From Lysinibacter cavernae (GTDB taxonomy: Bacteria; Actinomycetota; Actinomycetes; Actinomycetales; Microbacteriaceae), in contig NZ_JAAMOX010000001.1 in NCBI RefSeq assembly GCF_011758565.1, positions 1,961,838 to 2,025,837 on the forward strand: a stretch of DNA of 64,000 nt. The letters run 5' to 3'. The notes below the pieces were generated by a model. The model ran no database searches. It worked only from the letters and a program-made list of their open reading frames with translations, and was not told the origin of the DNA. Position 1 is the stretch's first letter. The number at the start of each line of letters is the position of its first letter. Shown piece by piece: positions 27,436-36,244 of this stretch. The translations under genes were made by a program, and so were the position numbers.

Positions 27436-27732
27436 TTAGCGAACGACAACCGCGAGAACGTCGCGGGCCGAGAGAACGAGGAAGTCCTCGCCTGAGTACT
27501 TCACCTCGGTTCCGCCGTACTTGGAGTAGATAACCTTGTCGCCTACGGCGATGTCAAGCGGAACGCGGTTTCCGTTGTCGTCGATGCGGCCGGGGCCTAC
27601 AGCAACTACTTCACCCTCTTGGGGCTTTTCTTTGGCGGTATCAGGAATGACCAGACCAGAAGCAGTCGTCTGCTCTGCCTCGACCTGCTTGATAACGATG
27701 CGATCCTCGAGCGGCTTAATGGAGACCGACAC
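27436..27732 (-). CDS. groES: co-chaperonin GroES
   Basis: 98-aa GroES, the lid of the GroEL chamber. Start [19 protein letters not shown], mobile-loop region ([18 protein letters not shown]), then [10 protein letters not shown] and [16 protein letters not shown] at 27732 with AAAGAGG 6 nt upstream. No groEL follows; the gene is alone, ended by a terminator and preceded by two CIRCE operators, so HrcA heat-shock control is expected. Confidence 0.97.
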   Translation of the reverse strand: MSVSIKPLEDRIVIKQVEAEQTTASGLVIPDTAKEKPQEGEVVAVGPGRIDDNGNRVPLDIAVGDKVIYSKYGGTEVKYSGEDFLVLSARDVLAVVVR

Positions 27733-27765
27733 AGTTGACCTCTTTCTTAGAACTAAAGACAGGAG

Positions 27766-27792
27766 TTAGCACCCTCTCTATGAGAGTGCTAA
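27766..27792. promoter_or_regulatory. CIRCE operator 1 (HrcA site)
   Basis: TTAGCACCC-N9-GAGTGCTAA, one mismatch from the perfect CIRCE inverted repeat, 34 bp upstream of the groES start codon. Confidence 0.9.
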
Positions 27793-27810
27793 TTCGAGTG
27801 TAGGACTTGA

Positions 27811-27837
27811 TTGGCACTCACGCAAGACGAGTGCCAA
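27811..27837. promoter_or_regulatory. CIRCE-like operator 2
   Basis: TTGGCACTC-N9-GAGTGCCAA: perfect 9-bp arms and the 9-nt spacer of CIRCE, with G/C in place of the A/T of the third and penultimate positions. It is centred 45 bp from operator 1 and lies between groES and the divergent methyltransferase gene, so it may affect both. Confidence 0.75.
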
Positions 27838-27861
27838 CTCGATGCGTCACAGCGGGACATA

Positions 27862-29133
27862 ATGCATGCGCGGTACGCTGGCTCGGTGCACCAAACAGAC
27901 ATTGAGTTTTTGCTGAGCCGCGAGGGGCAGACGCTCCTTGATCGACTCGAAGGATTGGCCGATGACTCATCCTCTGTTCAGCTGATCAGTCGCCTCCGAG
28001 GTGAGGGATACTCGCCAGAACAGGTTTCTGCAGCGCTCAGCCAGGCCAAACTTCGATCAAAAGCCGGAACAAAATTCCGCAGCTTAGATGCCACCGCAAC
28101 ACCTATCGAGCCCTTCGAGATTCCCCTGCTCACGGCGGCCGGGCTCGAACAGGCGACCCGCTGGCCAGTCGCTGCGCGGCACGCGGCGAGATACGTGGAT
28201 GCTGGCATCCAATCAGTCATCGACCTTGGCTGCGGTATCGGCGCCAACTCTCTCGCGTTTGCACGCGCAGGACGTACCGTAACCGCGGTCGAGCTCGACC
28301 ACATTACCGCGCGCGTTGCCGCCTACAACCTGGCCTCCTATCCGAGCGCTCGCGTTATCACCGGCAACGCCGAACAAGCCGACCTGAGCGGCGTGGAGGG
28401 CGCGTTTCTCGACCCTGCCCGCCGCACATCCGGGCAGTCAAACACCAAACGGATCACCGACCCCAACGATTACTCCCCCAACCTCAACTTTGCATTTGAC
28501 CTCGCCGAGAAGCTACCAACGGGCATCAAGCTCGGACCGGGACTCGATCGCGACCTCATACCGGATAACGTCGAAGCTCAGTGGGTTTCTGTTGGGGGTC
28601 ACGTGGTTGAGATGGGACTCTGGTCTGGAGCTCTGGCTCGGCCAAACATCGGGCGATCCGCGTTGGTCGCTCGCCCAAACCGACGAGCCGACGACGGCTT
28701 TGACTGGCACGAACTCAACGCAAAAACCGATTCGGCAGATGTCGATGTTCGCGAACTCGGCGAATACCTCTACGAACCCGATGGGGCGGTGATTCGTGCT
28801 CGCCTGATCGGCGACCTGGCCCGCAGCCTTGGCAGAGAGGCCGGCGCCGGCATGATCGACGAGCACATCGCCTACCTCACGACCGATGCATCGGTCGATA
28901 CGCCGTTTGCGGCAGGGTTCCGAGTGCGAGAGGTCTTGCCGTTCCGCGAGAAGGAACTCAAGTCTGCTCTCAGGGCCAGGGACATTGGCACCCTTGAAAT
29001 CAAGAAACGCGGCATTGATGTTGATCCAGCGCAACTTCGAAAGAAGCTCTCGCTCAAGGGGAAAAGCTCAGCAACGCTCATCATCGTTCGCACTGATGCC
29101 GGGCGGATGGCTCTGCTCGCCGACCGTTTGTAG
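27862..29133 (+). CDS. class I SAM-dependent methyltransferase with THUMP-like C-terminal domain
   Basis: About 423 aa. Residues around 125-170 have the SAM motif VIDLGCGIGANSLAFARAG and the acidic ribose-binding position AVELD. FLDPARRT follows as motif IV. The C-terminus (DIGTLEIKKRGIDVDPAQLRKKL) is a THUMP-like domain seen in actinobacterial methyltransferases probably acting on RNA. ATG at 27862 has a GCGGGA upstream; GTG at 27886 (start HQTDIEFLLSREGQ) is the alternative. Substrate unknown. Confidence 0.82.
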   Translation: MHARYAGSVHQTDIEFLLSREGQTLLDRLEGLADDSSSVQLISRLRGEGYSPEQVSAALSQAKLRSKAGTKFRSLDATATPIEPFEIPLLTAAGLEQATRWPVAARHAARYVDAGIQSVIDLGCGIGANSLAFARAGRTVTAVELDHITARVAAYNLASYPSARVITGNAEQADLSGVEGAFLDPARRTSGQSNTKRITDPNDYSPNLNFAFDLAEKLPTGIKLGPGLDRDLIPDNVEAQWVSVGGHVVEMGLWSGALARPNIGRSALVARPNRRADDGFDWHELNAKTDSADVDVRELGEYLYEPDGAVIRARLIGDLARSLGREAGAGMIDEHIAYLTTDASVDTPFAAGFRVREVLPFREKELKSALRARDIGTLEIKKRGIDVDPAQLRKKLSLKGKSSATLIIVRTDAGRMALLADRL

Positions 29134-29222
29134 AACGACAGCAGCAGGAAACGACAACTGTCTCTCGTTCTCGCTCGCAAGCGTGAGCATCCAATCATCA
29201 CCCGTGGCTGCGCAGGCCGAAG

Positions 29223-30596
29223 TCAGCATTCCACGATGTTGAGGGCAAGACCCCCTCTGGACGTCTCCTTATACTTCGAGCTCATATCCGCGCCCGTTTC
29301 CCGCATGGTTTTGATGGCGTTATCCAACGAGACGTGATGGGAGCCGTCGCCTCTGACAGCCATTCTGGCCGCTGTGATGGCCTTAATCGAGGCGACCGCG
29401 TTGCGCTCGATGCACGGGATCTGCACGAGACCGGCAACGGGGTCGCAGGTGAGGCCAAGATTATGCTCGATCCCAATCTCGGCGGCGTTCTCAACCTGCT
29501 CAGGGGTTCCGCCAAGCACCTCTGCGAGGCCTGCAGCGGCCATCGAACACGCAGAGCCGACCTCGCCCTGGCAACCAACCTCGGCTCCCGATATCGAGGC
29601 GTTCTCTTTGAACAGCGTGCCAACGGCGGTTGCCGCGAGCAAGAATCGAACGACGCCGTCGTCGCTTGCACCAGGGACAAAGCGGACGTAATAGCTGAGC
29701 ACCGCTGGGATGATTCCGGCAGCGCCGTTGGTGGGGGCGGTAACGATGCGTCCGCCAGCCGCGTTTTCTTCGTTGACCGCGAGCGCGTACAGGGTGACCC
29801 ATTCCATAGCCCGAAGCGGGTCGTCGAAGTTGACGCTCTGCTCAAGCTGCATGCGTTGGGCCTCGGCTCGCCTCCGCACTTTGAGCCCGCCGGGAAGGAT
29901 GCCGCCGGTGCTCGACCCGCGCTCTATTGACTGTTGCATGACCGACCAAATCTCGAGCAGACCGTCGCGGACGTCTTGCTCACTTCGCTCTGCAAGTTCG
30001 TTTCGGAGTACAAGCTCGCTGATACTCAGTCCTGTCGCTGCGGCAAGCCGCATGAGCTCGTCAGCGCTGTGAAACGGATAGGGCACCGGCCGCTCGGCGC
30101 GAATGATGGGGTCTGCTGCCATCGCATCCTCATCGACCACAAACCCACCGCCAACCGAAAAGTACTCGTGCGCGTCAAGAAGGTTATCCTCAGCGTCGAA
30201 GGCCTCGAACCGCATCCCGTTTGGGTGATAGTCGAGGCTCGCCCCAAGGTGCAGCACGATATCTTCCCGAAAATTGAATGGGATGCGGTGCTCACCGCCG
30301 AGAGGTATGGCGCCTTCTGATTCAACGAGCGCAACTCTGCCGTCGGCCAGAACCGGGTCCACGGTTTGCGGGCGCTCACCAAGCAGCCCAAGCACAACAG
30401 CCTTGACGGTACCGTGCCCATGGCCCGTTGCTCCGAGCGAGCCAAACAGTTGAGCCGAAACCCGTGCGACCCGCGGCAATTGATCGGCGTCACGGAGCCG
30501 AATAACGTAGCGATTTGCCGCAACCATCGGACCAACCGTGTGGGAGCTTGAGGGGCCAATGCCAATCTTGAACAGATCAAAGGCGCTGATACTCAT
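29223..30596 (-). CDS. sdaA: L-serine ammonia-lyase (Fe-S type)
   Basis: 457-aa single-chain serine dehydratase converting L-serine to pyruvate and ammonia. N-terminal [22 protein letters not shown] is the family signature. Cluster-ligand region includes [19 protein letters not shown] and [19 protein letters not shown], and the C-terminus ends in [10 protein letters not shown], where the last Cys is the usual tail ligand. ATG at 30596 with GGAGG upstream. Divergent from the glnA4 operon, it could feed carbon from glycine/serine released by that pathway into pyruvate. Confidence 0.96.
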   Translation of the reverse strand: MSISAFDLFKIGIGPSSSHTVGPMVAANRYVIRLRDADQLPRVARVSAQLFGSLGATGHGHGTVKAVVLGLLGERPQTVDPVLADGRVALVESEGAIPLGGEHRIPFNFREDIVLHLGASLDYHPNGMRFEAFDAEDNLLDAHEYFSVGGGFVVDEDAMAADPIIRAERPVPYPFHSADELMRLAAATGLSISELVLRNELAERSEQDVRDGLLEIWSVMQQSIERGSSTGGILPGGLKVRRRAEAQRMQLEQSVNFDDPLRAMEWVTLYALAVNEENAAGGRIVTAPTNGAAGIIPAVLSYYVRFVPGASDDGVVRFLLAATAVGTLFKENASISGAEVGCQGEVGSACSMAAAGLAEVLGGTPEQVENAAEIGIEHNLGLTCDPVAGLVQIPCIERNAVASIKAITAARMAVRGDGSHHVSLDNAIKTMRETGADMSSKYKETSRGGLALNIVEC

Positions 30597-30713
30597 GCGG
30601 AGGTCCTCCGGTCGGCAACACTGCCATGGCTCGTTGGGTGGGATCGCTCTCAAGGCTAGGCCGCAATGCTGTCCGCGTCAACGAAGGAGGAACTTCATTG
30701 GTTGATCGAACTA

Positions 30714-30729
30714 CCAAATAGCGATTTGG
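30714..30729. promoter_or_regulatory. inverted repeat CCAAAT-N4-ATTTGG in the sdaA/glnA4 divergent region
   Basis: Perfect 6-bp arms; the sequence ACCAAATA recurs at 30743-30750. It lies in the 286-bp region between sdaA and glnA4 and is a plausible operator, for example for the GntR regulator at 35259-36107. No binding specificity can be assigned. Confidence 0.35.
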
Positions 30730-30882
30730 GCCATCAAAAAGAACCAAATAATTCTTGAGAAAACGCCTAGCCAGCCATTGCCGGCCTGTGCTCTAATGGT
30801 CTAATAATCGCCCTCAAGTGCGTTGGCCTTGGGGCTCCGAATCACCGTCTCAGCACATGACAGTCTCAACGAGGAGCAGAAT

Positions 30883-32250
30883 ATGGCACATACCAAGGGA
30901 TTCCTGACCACAGACGAGCTCAGCAGCCTCGTTGAAACGGGCGACATCGACACCGTCATCGTCGGCTTCACCGACATGCAAGGCCGACTCATAGGCAAAC
31001 GAGTGGCGGGTCGGTTCTTTGTTGAAGACGTCATGGGGCACGGCGCGGAATGCTGCAACTACCTGCTCGCGGTTGACGTCGAGATGAACACCGTCAATGG
31101 CTACGCCATCTCAAGCTGGGAAAAAGGCTACGGAGACATGGCGATGGTGCCAGACCTGACAACCCTTCGCCGCATCCCGTGGCAGCCAGCAACCGCGCTC
31201 GTCATCGCGGACCTGCAGTGGCTCACCGGTGAGCATGTCGCACAGGCTCCCCGAGAAGTACTCAACCAACAAATCGCTCGCCTCGCCGAACGCGGCCTCA
31301 CGCCGCTGGTTGGCACCGAACTCGAGTTCATCGTCTTTGACAATACCTATCGGGATGCCTGGAGCAAACGATACAACGAACTCACGCCGGCAAGCGACTA
31401 CAACATCGACTACGCCATCCATGCCTCAACACGAATGGAACCGCTACTGCGCGATATCCGCAACGGCATGGAGGGCGCTGGGCTTTTCTGCGAAGGAGTT
31501 AAGGGCGAATGTAATCTCGGGCAGCAAGAAATCGCCTTCAAATACGACGAAGCCCTCGTCACGTGCGACAACCACAGCATCTACAAAAACGGCGCAAAAG
31601 AAATCGCCGACCAGCACGGCAAATCCATCACCTTCATGGCAAAGTTCAACGAGCGCGAGGGCAACTCGTGCCACCTGCACATCTCCCTCAGGGACGCGGA
31701 CGGCAACCCCGTCTTCGCCGACAACAACGCCGAGGGTGGCATGGCCACCATGATGCGTCAGTTCATCGCAGGCCAGCTCGCCGCGATGCGCGACTTCACA
31801 CTGCTCTTTGCGCCAAACATCAACTCGTATAAGCGATTCGCGCCAGGCAGCTTCGCCCCGACGGCGGTGGCGTGGGGACACGATAACCGAACCTGCAGCA
31901 TCCGAGTAATCGGCTCAGGCCACAGCCTCCGCCTCGAAAACAGGGTTCCCGGCGGCGATGTCAACCAGTACCTCGCGGTTGCCGGCCTCATCGCGGCCGG
32001 CTTGTACGGCATCGAGAACAAGCTCGAACTTGGTGACGCTCTTGAGGGGAACGCCTACGAGGCCGACGCCGAACACGTGCCAACGACGCTCCGCGAGGCA
32101 CGAGACCTCTTTGCGAGCTCGGCCATTGCACGGGCAGCATTTGGCGACGAGGTTGTTGACCACTACGTCAATGCGGCAACGATTGAGCTTGCCGCCTACG
32201 ACATGGCCGTCACCGATTGGGAGAGGATCCGCGGATTTGAACGACTCTAA
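30883..32250 (+). CDS. glnA4: GlnA4-type glutamine synthetase-like gamma-glutamyl ligase
   Basis: 455 aa with the glutamine synthetase fold. FTDMQGRLIGKRVAGRFF, GTELEFIVFD, GECNLGQQEIAFKYDEAL, FNEREGNSCHLHIS and ending TDWERIRGFERL match the actinobacterial GlnA4 group rather than GlnA1/GlnII. In Streptomyces GlnA4 was shown to gamma-glutamylate ethanolamine; relatives act on polyamines. ATG at 30883 with GAGGAG 6-7 nt upstream. First gene of glnA4-amidohydrolase-aldehyde dehydrogenase-SDR, the gene order remembered for M. tuberculosis Rv2860c-Rv2857c. Confidence 0.9.
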   Translation: MAHTKGFLTTDELSSLVETGDIDTVIVGFTDMQGRLIGKRVAGRFFVEDVMGHGAECCNYLLAVDVEMNTVNGYAISSWEKGYGDMAMVPDLTTLRRIPWQPATALVIADLQWLTGEHVAQAPREVLNQQIARLAERGLTPLVGTELEFIVFDNTYRDAWSKRYNELTPASDYNIDYAIHASTRMEPLLRDIRNGMEGAGLFCEGVKGECNLGQQEIAFKYDEALVTCDNHSIYKNGAKEIADQHGKSITFMAKFNEREGNSCHLHISLRDADGNPVFADNNAEGGMATMMRQFIAGQLAAMRDFTLLFAPNINSYKRFAPGSFAPTAVAWGHDNRTCSIRVIGSGHSLRLENRVPGGDVNQYLAVAGLIAAGLYGIENKLELGDALEGNAYEADAEHVPTTLREARDLFASSAIARAAFGDEVVDHYVNAATIELAAYDMAVTDWERIRGFERL

Positions 32251-33007
32251 CGAGGCTCAGAACGGGTCGTCTGCATCCGAAAGGCCCGTTATCGGGCTCA
32301 CCACCTACCTCGAGCGGGCACAAACAGGCGTGTGGGATGTGCGAGCATCCTTTCTTCCGGCCGTCTATTTCGAGGCGGTTACGGCCGCCGGCGGCATCGC
32401 GGTGCTGCTGCCTCCGCAACCGGTTGATGCAGACATCGCACACGAGTTATTGAGCCGCCTCGACGGCCTTATCATCTGCGGAGGGGTGGATGTTGACCCC
32501 GCGAGGTACGGGCAACAGGCCCATCCACTCACCGATCGACCACGCACCGACCGCGATGCGCTTGAGGATGCCCTGCTCCACGCCGCGATCAGCGAGGAAG
32601 TTCCGTTTCTTGGCATTTGCCGCGGGGCACAGATGCTCAACGTGGCGCTGGGCGGAACCCTCAACCAGCATCTCCCTGAGGTTGTTGGTTCCGACCGCTA
32701 CCGCGCGGGCGACGGAGTGTTCAACTCCGTTCCGGTCGCAGTTGAGCAAGGCAGCCGCCTCGCCACGATTGTTGGCGACAACCTCGCGGGCGTGCCCGTC
32801 TATCACCATCAATCGATCGCAACGGTGGCACAGGGGCTCTCGGTAGTGGCGCGCACCGACGACGGCACCATTCAGGCGATCGAGCTGGGCTCGGTCCCGT
32901 TTGGGCTTGCGGTGCAGTGGCATCCGGAGCAGACCGCAACAGAAGACTCCCGTCTCTTTGCCGCTCTCGTCGAGGCAGCGGCCAACTACAAAAGGAACAG
33001 GTCATGA
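32237..33007 (+). CDS. peptidase C26 / PuuD-type gamma-glutamyl hydrolase
   Basis: 256 aa from TTG at 32237, overlapping the glnA4 end by 14 bp. Class I amidotransferase-like triad: Cys in FLGICRGAQMLNVALGG, His-Pro-Glu in VQWHPEQ. LIICGGVDVDPARYG and PVYHHQSI are typical of gamma-glutamyl-gamma-aminobutyrate hydrolases. It should release glutamate from the oxidised gamma-glutamyl compound made by the rest of the operon. Start chosen because all longer frames run deep inside glnA4. Confidence 0.87.
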   Translation: MNDSNEAQNGSSASERPVIGLTTYLERAQTGVWDVRASFLPAVYFEAVTAAGGIAVLLPPQPVDADIAHELLSRLDGLIICGGVDVDPARYGQQAHPLTDRPRTDRDALEDALLHAAISEEVPFLGICRGAQMLNVALGGTLNQHLPEVVGSDRYRAGDGVFNSVPVAVEQGSRLATIVGDNLAGVPVYHHQSIATVAQGLSVVARTDDGTIQAIELGSVPFGLAVQWHPEQTATEDSRLFAALVEAAANYKRNRS

Positions 33008-34359
33008 GTTACACCGTCATTAACCCGGCAACGGAACAGGCCGTCACCGAGGTCGCCCACCTCAACGCAGAGCAGACCGATGAGGCGATTGCCCGCGCGG
33101 CCACTGCCCAGGTGGAGTGGGCAGCCCGAGCTCCTGCCGACCGAGCGAAGGCGCTTCGGCTATTCGCCGATGCAGTCGACGGCGATATCGAGCATCTCGC
33201 CCGCACCGAGACCATCAACTCTGGCCACCCCATCAGCCAGTCCCGCTGGGAAGCCGGCCACGTACGCGACGTACTCGAATACTATTCGGCCACGCCAGAG
33301 CGGATGTCTGGCCGACAGATTCCAGTTGCTGGCGGCCTCAACGTCACCTTCCACGAGCCGCTCGGGGTCGTCGGCACCATTACGCCGTGGAACTTCCCGA
33401 TGACCATCGCCGCGTGGGCATTTGCGCCAGCACTGGCCGCAGGCAACGCCGTCGTACTCAAACCCGCAGAGTGGACGCCGCTCACCAGCATCCGACTCGG
33501 GGAACTCGCCGTTGAATCGGGCCTTCCCGCCGACCTGTTCCAGGTGCTGCCAGGGCGCGGTTCCGTCGTCGGAGAACGCTTCGTAACCAACCCGACCGTT
33601 CGCAAGGTGGTCTTCACCGGCTCGACCGAAGTTGGCAAACGCATCATGGCTGGCTGCGCAGACCAAATCAAGCGCGTCACCCTTGAGCTCGGAGGCAAAA
33701 GCGCCAACATCGTTTTTGCCGATGCCGACATCGAAAAGGCCGCGGCAACCGCACCGTACGGGGTCTTCGAAAACGCGGGGCAAGACTGCTGCGCACGCAG
33801 CCGCATCCTTGTGCAGCGAAGCGCCTACGACCGTTTCATGGAGCTGCTCGAACCGGCCGTCTCTGGGGTAAAGGTGGGAGATCCGCTCGACGAGCAGACC
33901 GAGATGGGTCCGCTCGTCTCGGCCGCGCACCACGCAAGCGTGTCGTCATATGTGCCAGAGGGGTCCCCCATTGCCTTCCGCGGTTCCCGACCAGACGGCC
34001 CCGGCTACTGGTTTGCTCCAACGGTACTCACGCCTGGCCCAACCGATCGCACCGTGACCGAAGAAATCTTCGGCCCCGTCGTCACCGTGCTGCCTTTCGA
34101 CGATGAGGCCGACGCAATTCGAATCGCAAACGACACCGAATATGGGCTCTCCGGCTCGATCTGGACACGGGATGTTGGGCGGGCGATCCGCGTCTCACGA
34201 GCAGTTGAGACCGGGAACCTGTCTGTGAACTCGCATTCCTCGGTGCGATACAACACCCCGTTTGGCGGTTTCAAGCAGTCGGGTCTTGGCCGCGAGCTTG
34301 GCCCCGATGCCCCGCTCGCATTTACCGATACCAAAAACGTCTTCATCCCCGCCGACTAG
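33004..34359 (+). CDS. NAD(P)-dependent aldehyde dehydrogenase
   Basis: 451 aa, overlapping the previous gene by ATGA. Conserved ALDH features: TPWNFPMTIAAWAFAPALAAGN, KPAEWTP, FTGSTEVGK, catalytic Glu228 in LELGGK, catalytic Cys262 in GQDCCARSR, and EIFGPV near 365. In this operon it should oxidise a gamma-glutamyl-aminoaldehyde to the acid. At 451 aa it is slightly short at the N-terminus for the family (usually 470-500). Confidence 0.92.
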   Translation: MSYTVINPATEQAVTEVAHLNAEQTDEAIARAATAQVEWAARAPADRAKALRLFADAVDGDIEHLARTETINSGHPISQSRWEAGHVRDVLEYYSATPERMSGRQIPVAGGLNVTFHEPLGVVGTITPWNFPMTIAAWAFAPALAAGNAVVLKPAEWTPLTSIRLGELAVESGLPADLFQVLPGRGSVVGERFVTNPTVRKVVFTGSTEVGKRIMAGCADQIKRVTLELGGKSANIVFADADIEKAAATAPYGVFENAGQDCCARSRILVQRSAYDRFMELLEPAVSGVKVGDPLDEQTEMGPLVSAAHHASVSSYVPEGSPIAFRGSRPDGPGYWFAPTVLTPGPTDRTVTEEIFGPVVTVLPFDDEADAIRIANDTEYGLSGSIWTRDVGRAIRVSRAVETGNLSVNSHSSVRYNTPFGGFKQSGLGRELGPDAPLAFTDTKNVFIPAD

Positions 34360-34375
34360 CCAAAGACAACAGATG

Positions 34376-34421
34376 TGACGCAAGACTTCCCAACCGCGCG
34401 AGGGAAGGAATTCTTGCGTCA
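34376..34421. terminator. inverted repeat between the aldehyde dehydrogenase and SDR genes
   Basis: Perfect 10-bp outer arms TGACGCAAGA/TCTTGCGTCA enclose 26 nt with an inner TTCCC/GGGAA pair. No T-run follows, so partial termination, mRNA processing or an operator are all possible. Confidence 0.45.
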
Positions 34422-34463
34422 GATCTCTTCCAAACATCAACAACACAGACTGAGGAGTTTCAG

Positions 34464-35252
34464 ATGAGCGTTCCAAAGATTGACCTCACCCAGCGTCTCG
34501 CCGGAAAAATCGCCGTGATCACCGGAGGCGCGAGCGGCATTGGCCTCGCAACGGCCCAGCGCTTCGCGGCAGAAGGCGCCACCGTTGTTATCGGCGATCT
34601 GGACCCTGTCGCTGGACAGGCCGCCGCCGAACTCGTTGACGGATTCTTTATCGAAGTCAACGTAACCGACAAAGAACAGGTCGATAATCTTTTCGACACG
34701 ACGGTGCAGCGCTACGGGAAAGTGGATATCGCGTTCAACAACGCCGGAATTTCACCGGCATCCGACGACTCCATCGAAACAACCGAGCTGCCAGCATGGG
34801 ACCTCGTGCAAGACGTTAACCTCAAGAGCGTGTACCTCTGCTGCCGCGCGGCCCTCCGACACATGACCAAGCAGGGAAGCGGATCCATCATCAACACCGC
34901 ATCCTTCGTCGCTGTGCTCGGTTCGGCAACCAGCCAGATCTCGTACACCGCGTCAAAGGGCGGTGTACTCGCGATGAGCCGCGAACTCGGTGTGCAGTTT
35001 GCTCGCCAAGGCATCCGAGTGAATGCGCTCTGCCCAGGACCGGTCAACACCCCTCTACTCAAAGAGCTGTTTGCCTCTGACCCTGAGCGCGCCCAGCGCC
35101 GCCTCGTACATGTGCCCCGCGGCAGCTTTGCCGAACCAGAAGAACTCGCAGCGGCCGTCGCCTTCCTCGCGAGCGACGACGCCTCGTTTGTAAATGCCTC
35201 GACGTTCCTGGTCGATGGAGGCATCAGCGGCGCCTACGTGACGGCGATCTAG
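34464..35252 (+). CDS. short-chain dehydrogenase/reductase
   Basis: 262-aa classical SDR: nucleotide-binding TGGASGIGLA near residue 20, acidic VIGDLD for NAD preference, NNAGIS, serine in NTASF, the YTASK catalytic Tyr-Lys, and PGPVNTPLL. A likely alcohol dehydrogenase step in the glnA4 pathway. ATG with GAGGAG upstream. GntR follows after 6 bp. Confidence 0.92.
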   Translation: MSVPKIDLTQRLAGKIAVITGGASGIGLATAQRFAAEGATVVIGDLDPVAGQAAAELVDGFFIEVNVTDKEQVDNLFDTTVQRYGKVDIAFNNAGISPASDDSIETTELPAWDLVQDVNLKSVYLCCRAALRHMTKQGSGSIINTASFVAVLGSATSQISYTASKGGVLAMSRELGVQFARQGIRVNALCPGPVNTPLLKELFASDPERAQRRLVHVPRGSFAEPEELAAAVAFLASDDASFVNASTFLVDGGISGAYVTAI

Positions 35253-35258
35253 CTCACC

Positions 35259-36107
35259 ATGACCGCCCAACCATCCGCCGAGAATGGCCTGCTGCACCTG
35301 CTGCTAGCCGACTCGGCGACCCCCGGCGCCACCGCATCCACAACACCGGATGCCGCCGAACACCAGGAAGAGGCGTCCCCGGTACGTTCCGTTGAACCCG
35401 ACGACCATCCGAGGCGGCGCCACGTGCGCAGCCCAAATGCCTTCGAAGAAACGCTGCAGCGGCTGCTGCAGATGGTTCGGCTCGGCGTTGTCGCGCCTGG
35501 TGAGCAGCTGCCACCGGAACGGGAGTTCGCGATCCGCCTCGGTGTCAGCCGTGACACCCTTCGCGATGCCCTCGCGACCCTCGCAGAGGCGGGGTACCTG
35601 GTATCGCGCAGGGGACGCTACGGTGGCACATTTGTGGCCGACCAGTTGCCGCCGGATGCCGCGCCCGCGCCCGGTTCCCCATCTGACGTCTCGGCAGAAC
35701 AACTCAGCGATGCGCTCGGGCTTCGCATGATCCTTGAGACGGGTGCAGCGAGGGAGGCCGCGAGCAGGTCGCTCAGTGCCGCCGAGCGCGATGGGCTCTG
35801 GCGCGCACTCGAAGAATCGCGCGCGGCAACAGCCGAAAACTACCGGCGCCTCGACTCACGCTTTCACCTGCAGATTGCGGAACTCGCCGGTATCCCTTCA
35901 CTCGTAGCGCCCCTGGCCGACGCAAAAATGCGCGTGAACAACCTGCTCGATTGTCTGCCCCTCATCGGACCAAACATCAGCCACTCAAACGAGCAGCACG
36001 AGCAGCTTGCAGTCGCGATCCTCGCGGGTAATCCGGCTGCGGCCGAGGCCGTTATGCGCGAGCATCTCGAGGGCACCTCTGCGCTCCTCAGGGGCTTCTT
36101 CGCATAG
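35259..36107 (+). CDS. GntR/FadR-family transcriptional regulator
   Basis: 282 aa. A 60-residue polar N-terminus precedes the GntR winged helix (about 64-130: VAPGEQLPPEREFAIRLGVSRDTLRDALATL, GTFVAD), then an FCD-type all-helical effector domain (LRMILETGAAREAA...FHLQIAELAG...H). Last gene of the glnA4 operon, so probably its own regulator. It could sense a gamma-glutamyl intermediate or amine. Confidence 0.9.
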   Translation: MTAQPSAENGLLHLLLADSATPGATASTTPDAAEHQEEASPVRSVEPDDHPRRRHVRSPNAFEETLQRLLQMVRLGVVAPGEQLPPEREFAIRLGVSRDTLRDALATLAEAGYLVSRRGRYGGTFVADQLPPDAAPAPGSPSDVSAEQLSDALGLRMILETGAAREAASRSLSAAERDGLWRALEESRAATAENYRRLDSRFHLQIAELAGIPSLVAPLADAKMRVNNLLDCLPLIGPNISHSNEQHEQLAVAILAGNPAAAEAVMREHLEGTSALLRGFFA

Positions 36108-36125
36108 CCTTTGCCTGTTCTGAGG

Positions 36126-36187
36126 CGTCGAGTGCCCTCAAAACACTCCAAAAACGCGCGGGCAGGTCGATATGGGGGCACTCGACG
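36126..36187. other. long-range inverted repeat between the convergent GntR and hutI genes
   Basis: Perfect 12-bp arms CGTCGAGTGCCC (36126-36137) and GGGCACTCGACG (36176-36187) separated by 38 nt. It sits where both convergent transcripts end, so a two-sided terminator or transcript-end hairpin is possible, but the long loop and lack of T-runs are atypical. Confidence 0.5.
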
Positions 36188-36244
36188 GGACGCCACTGGG
36201 AAGCGGTGACGTGGGGGATGAGGTGGGATGTGCGTGGGGCCGGG

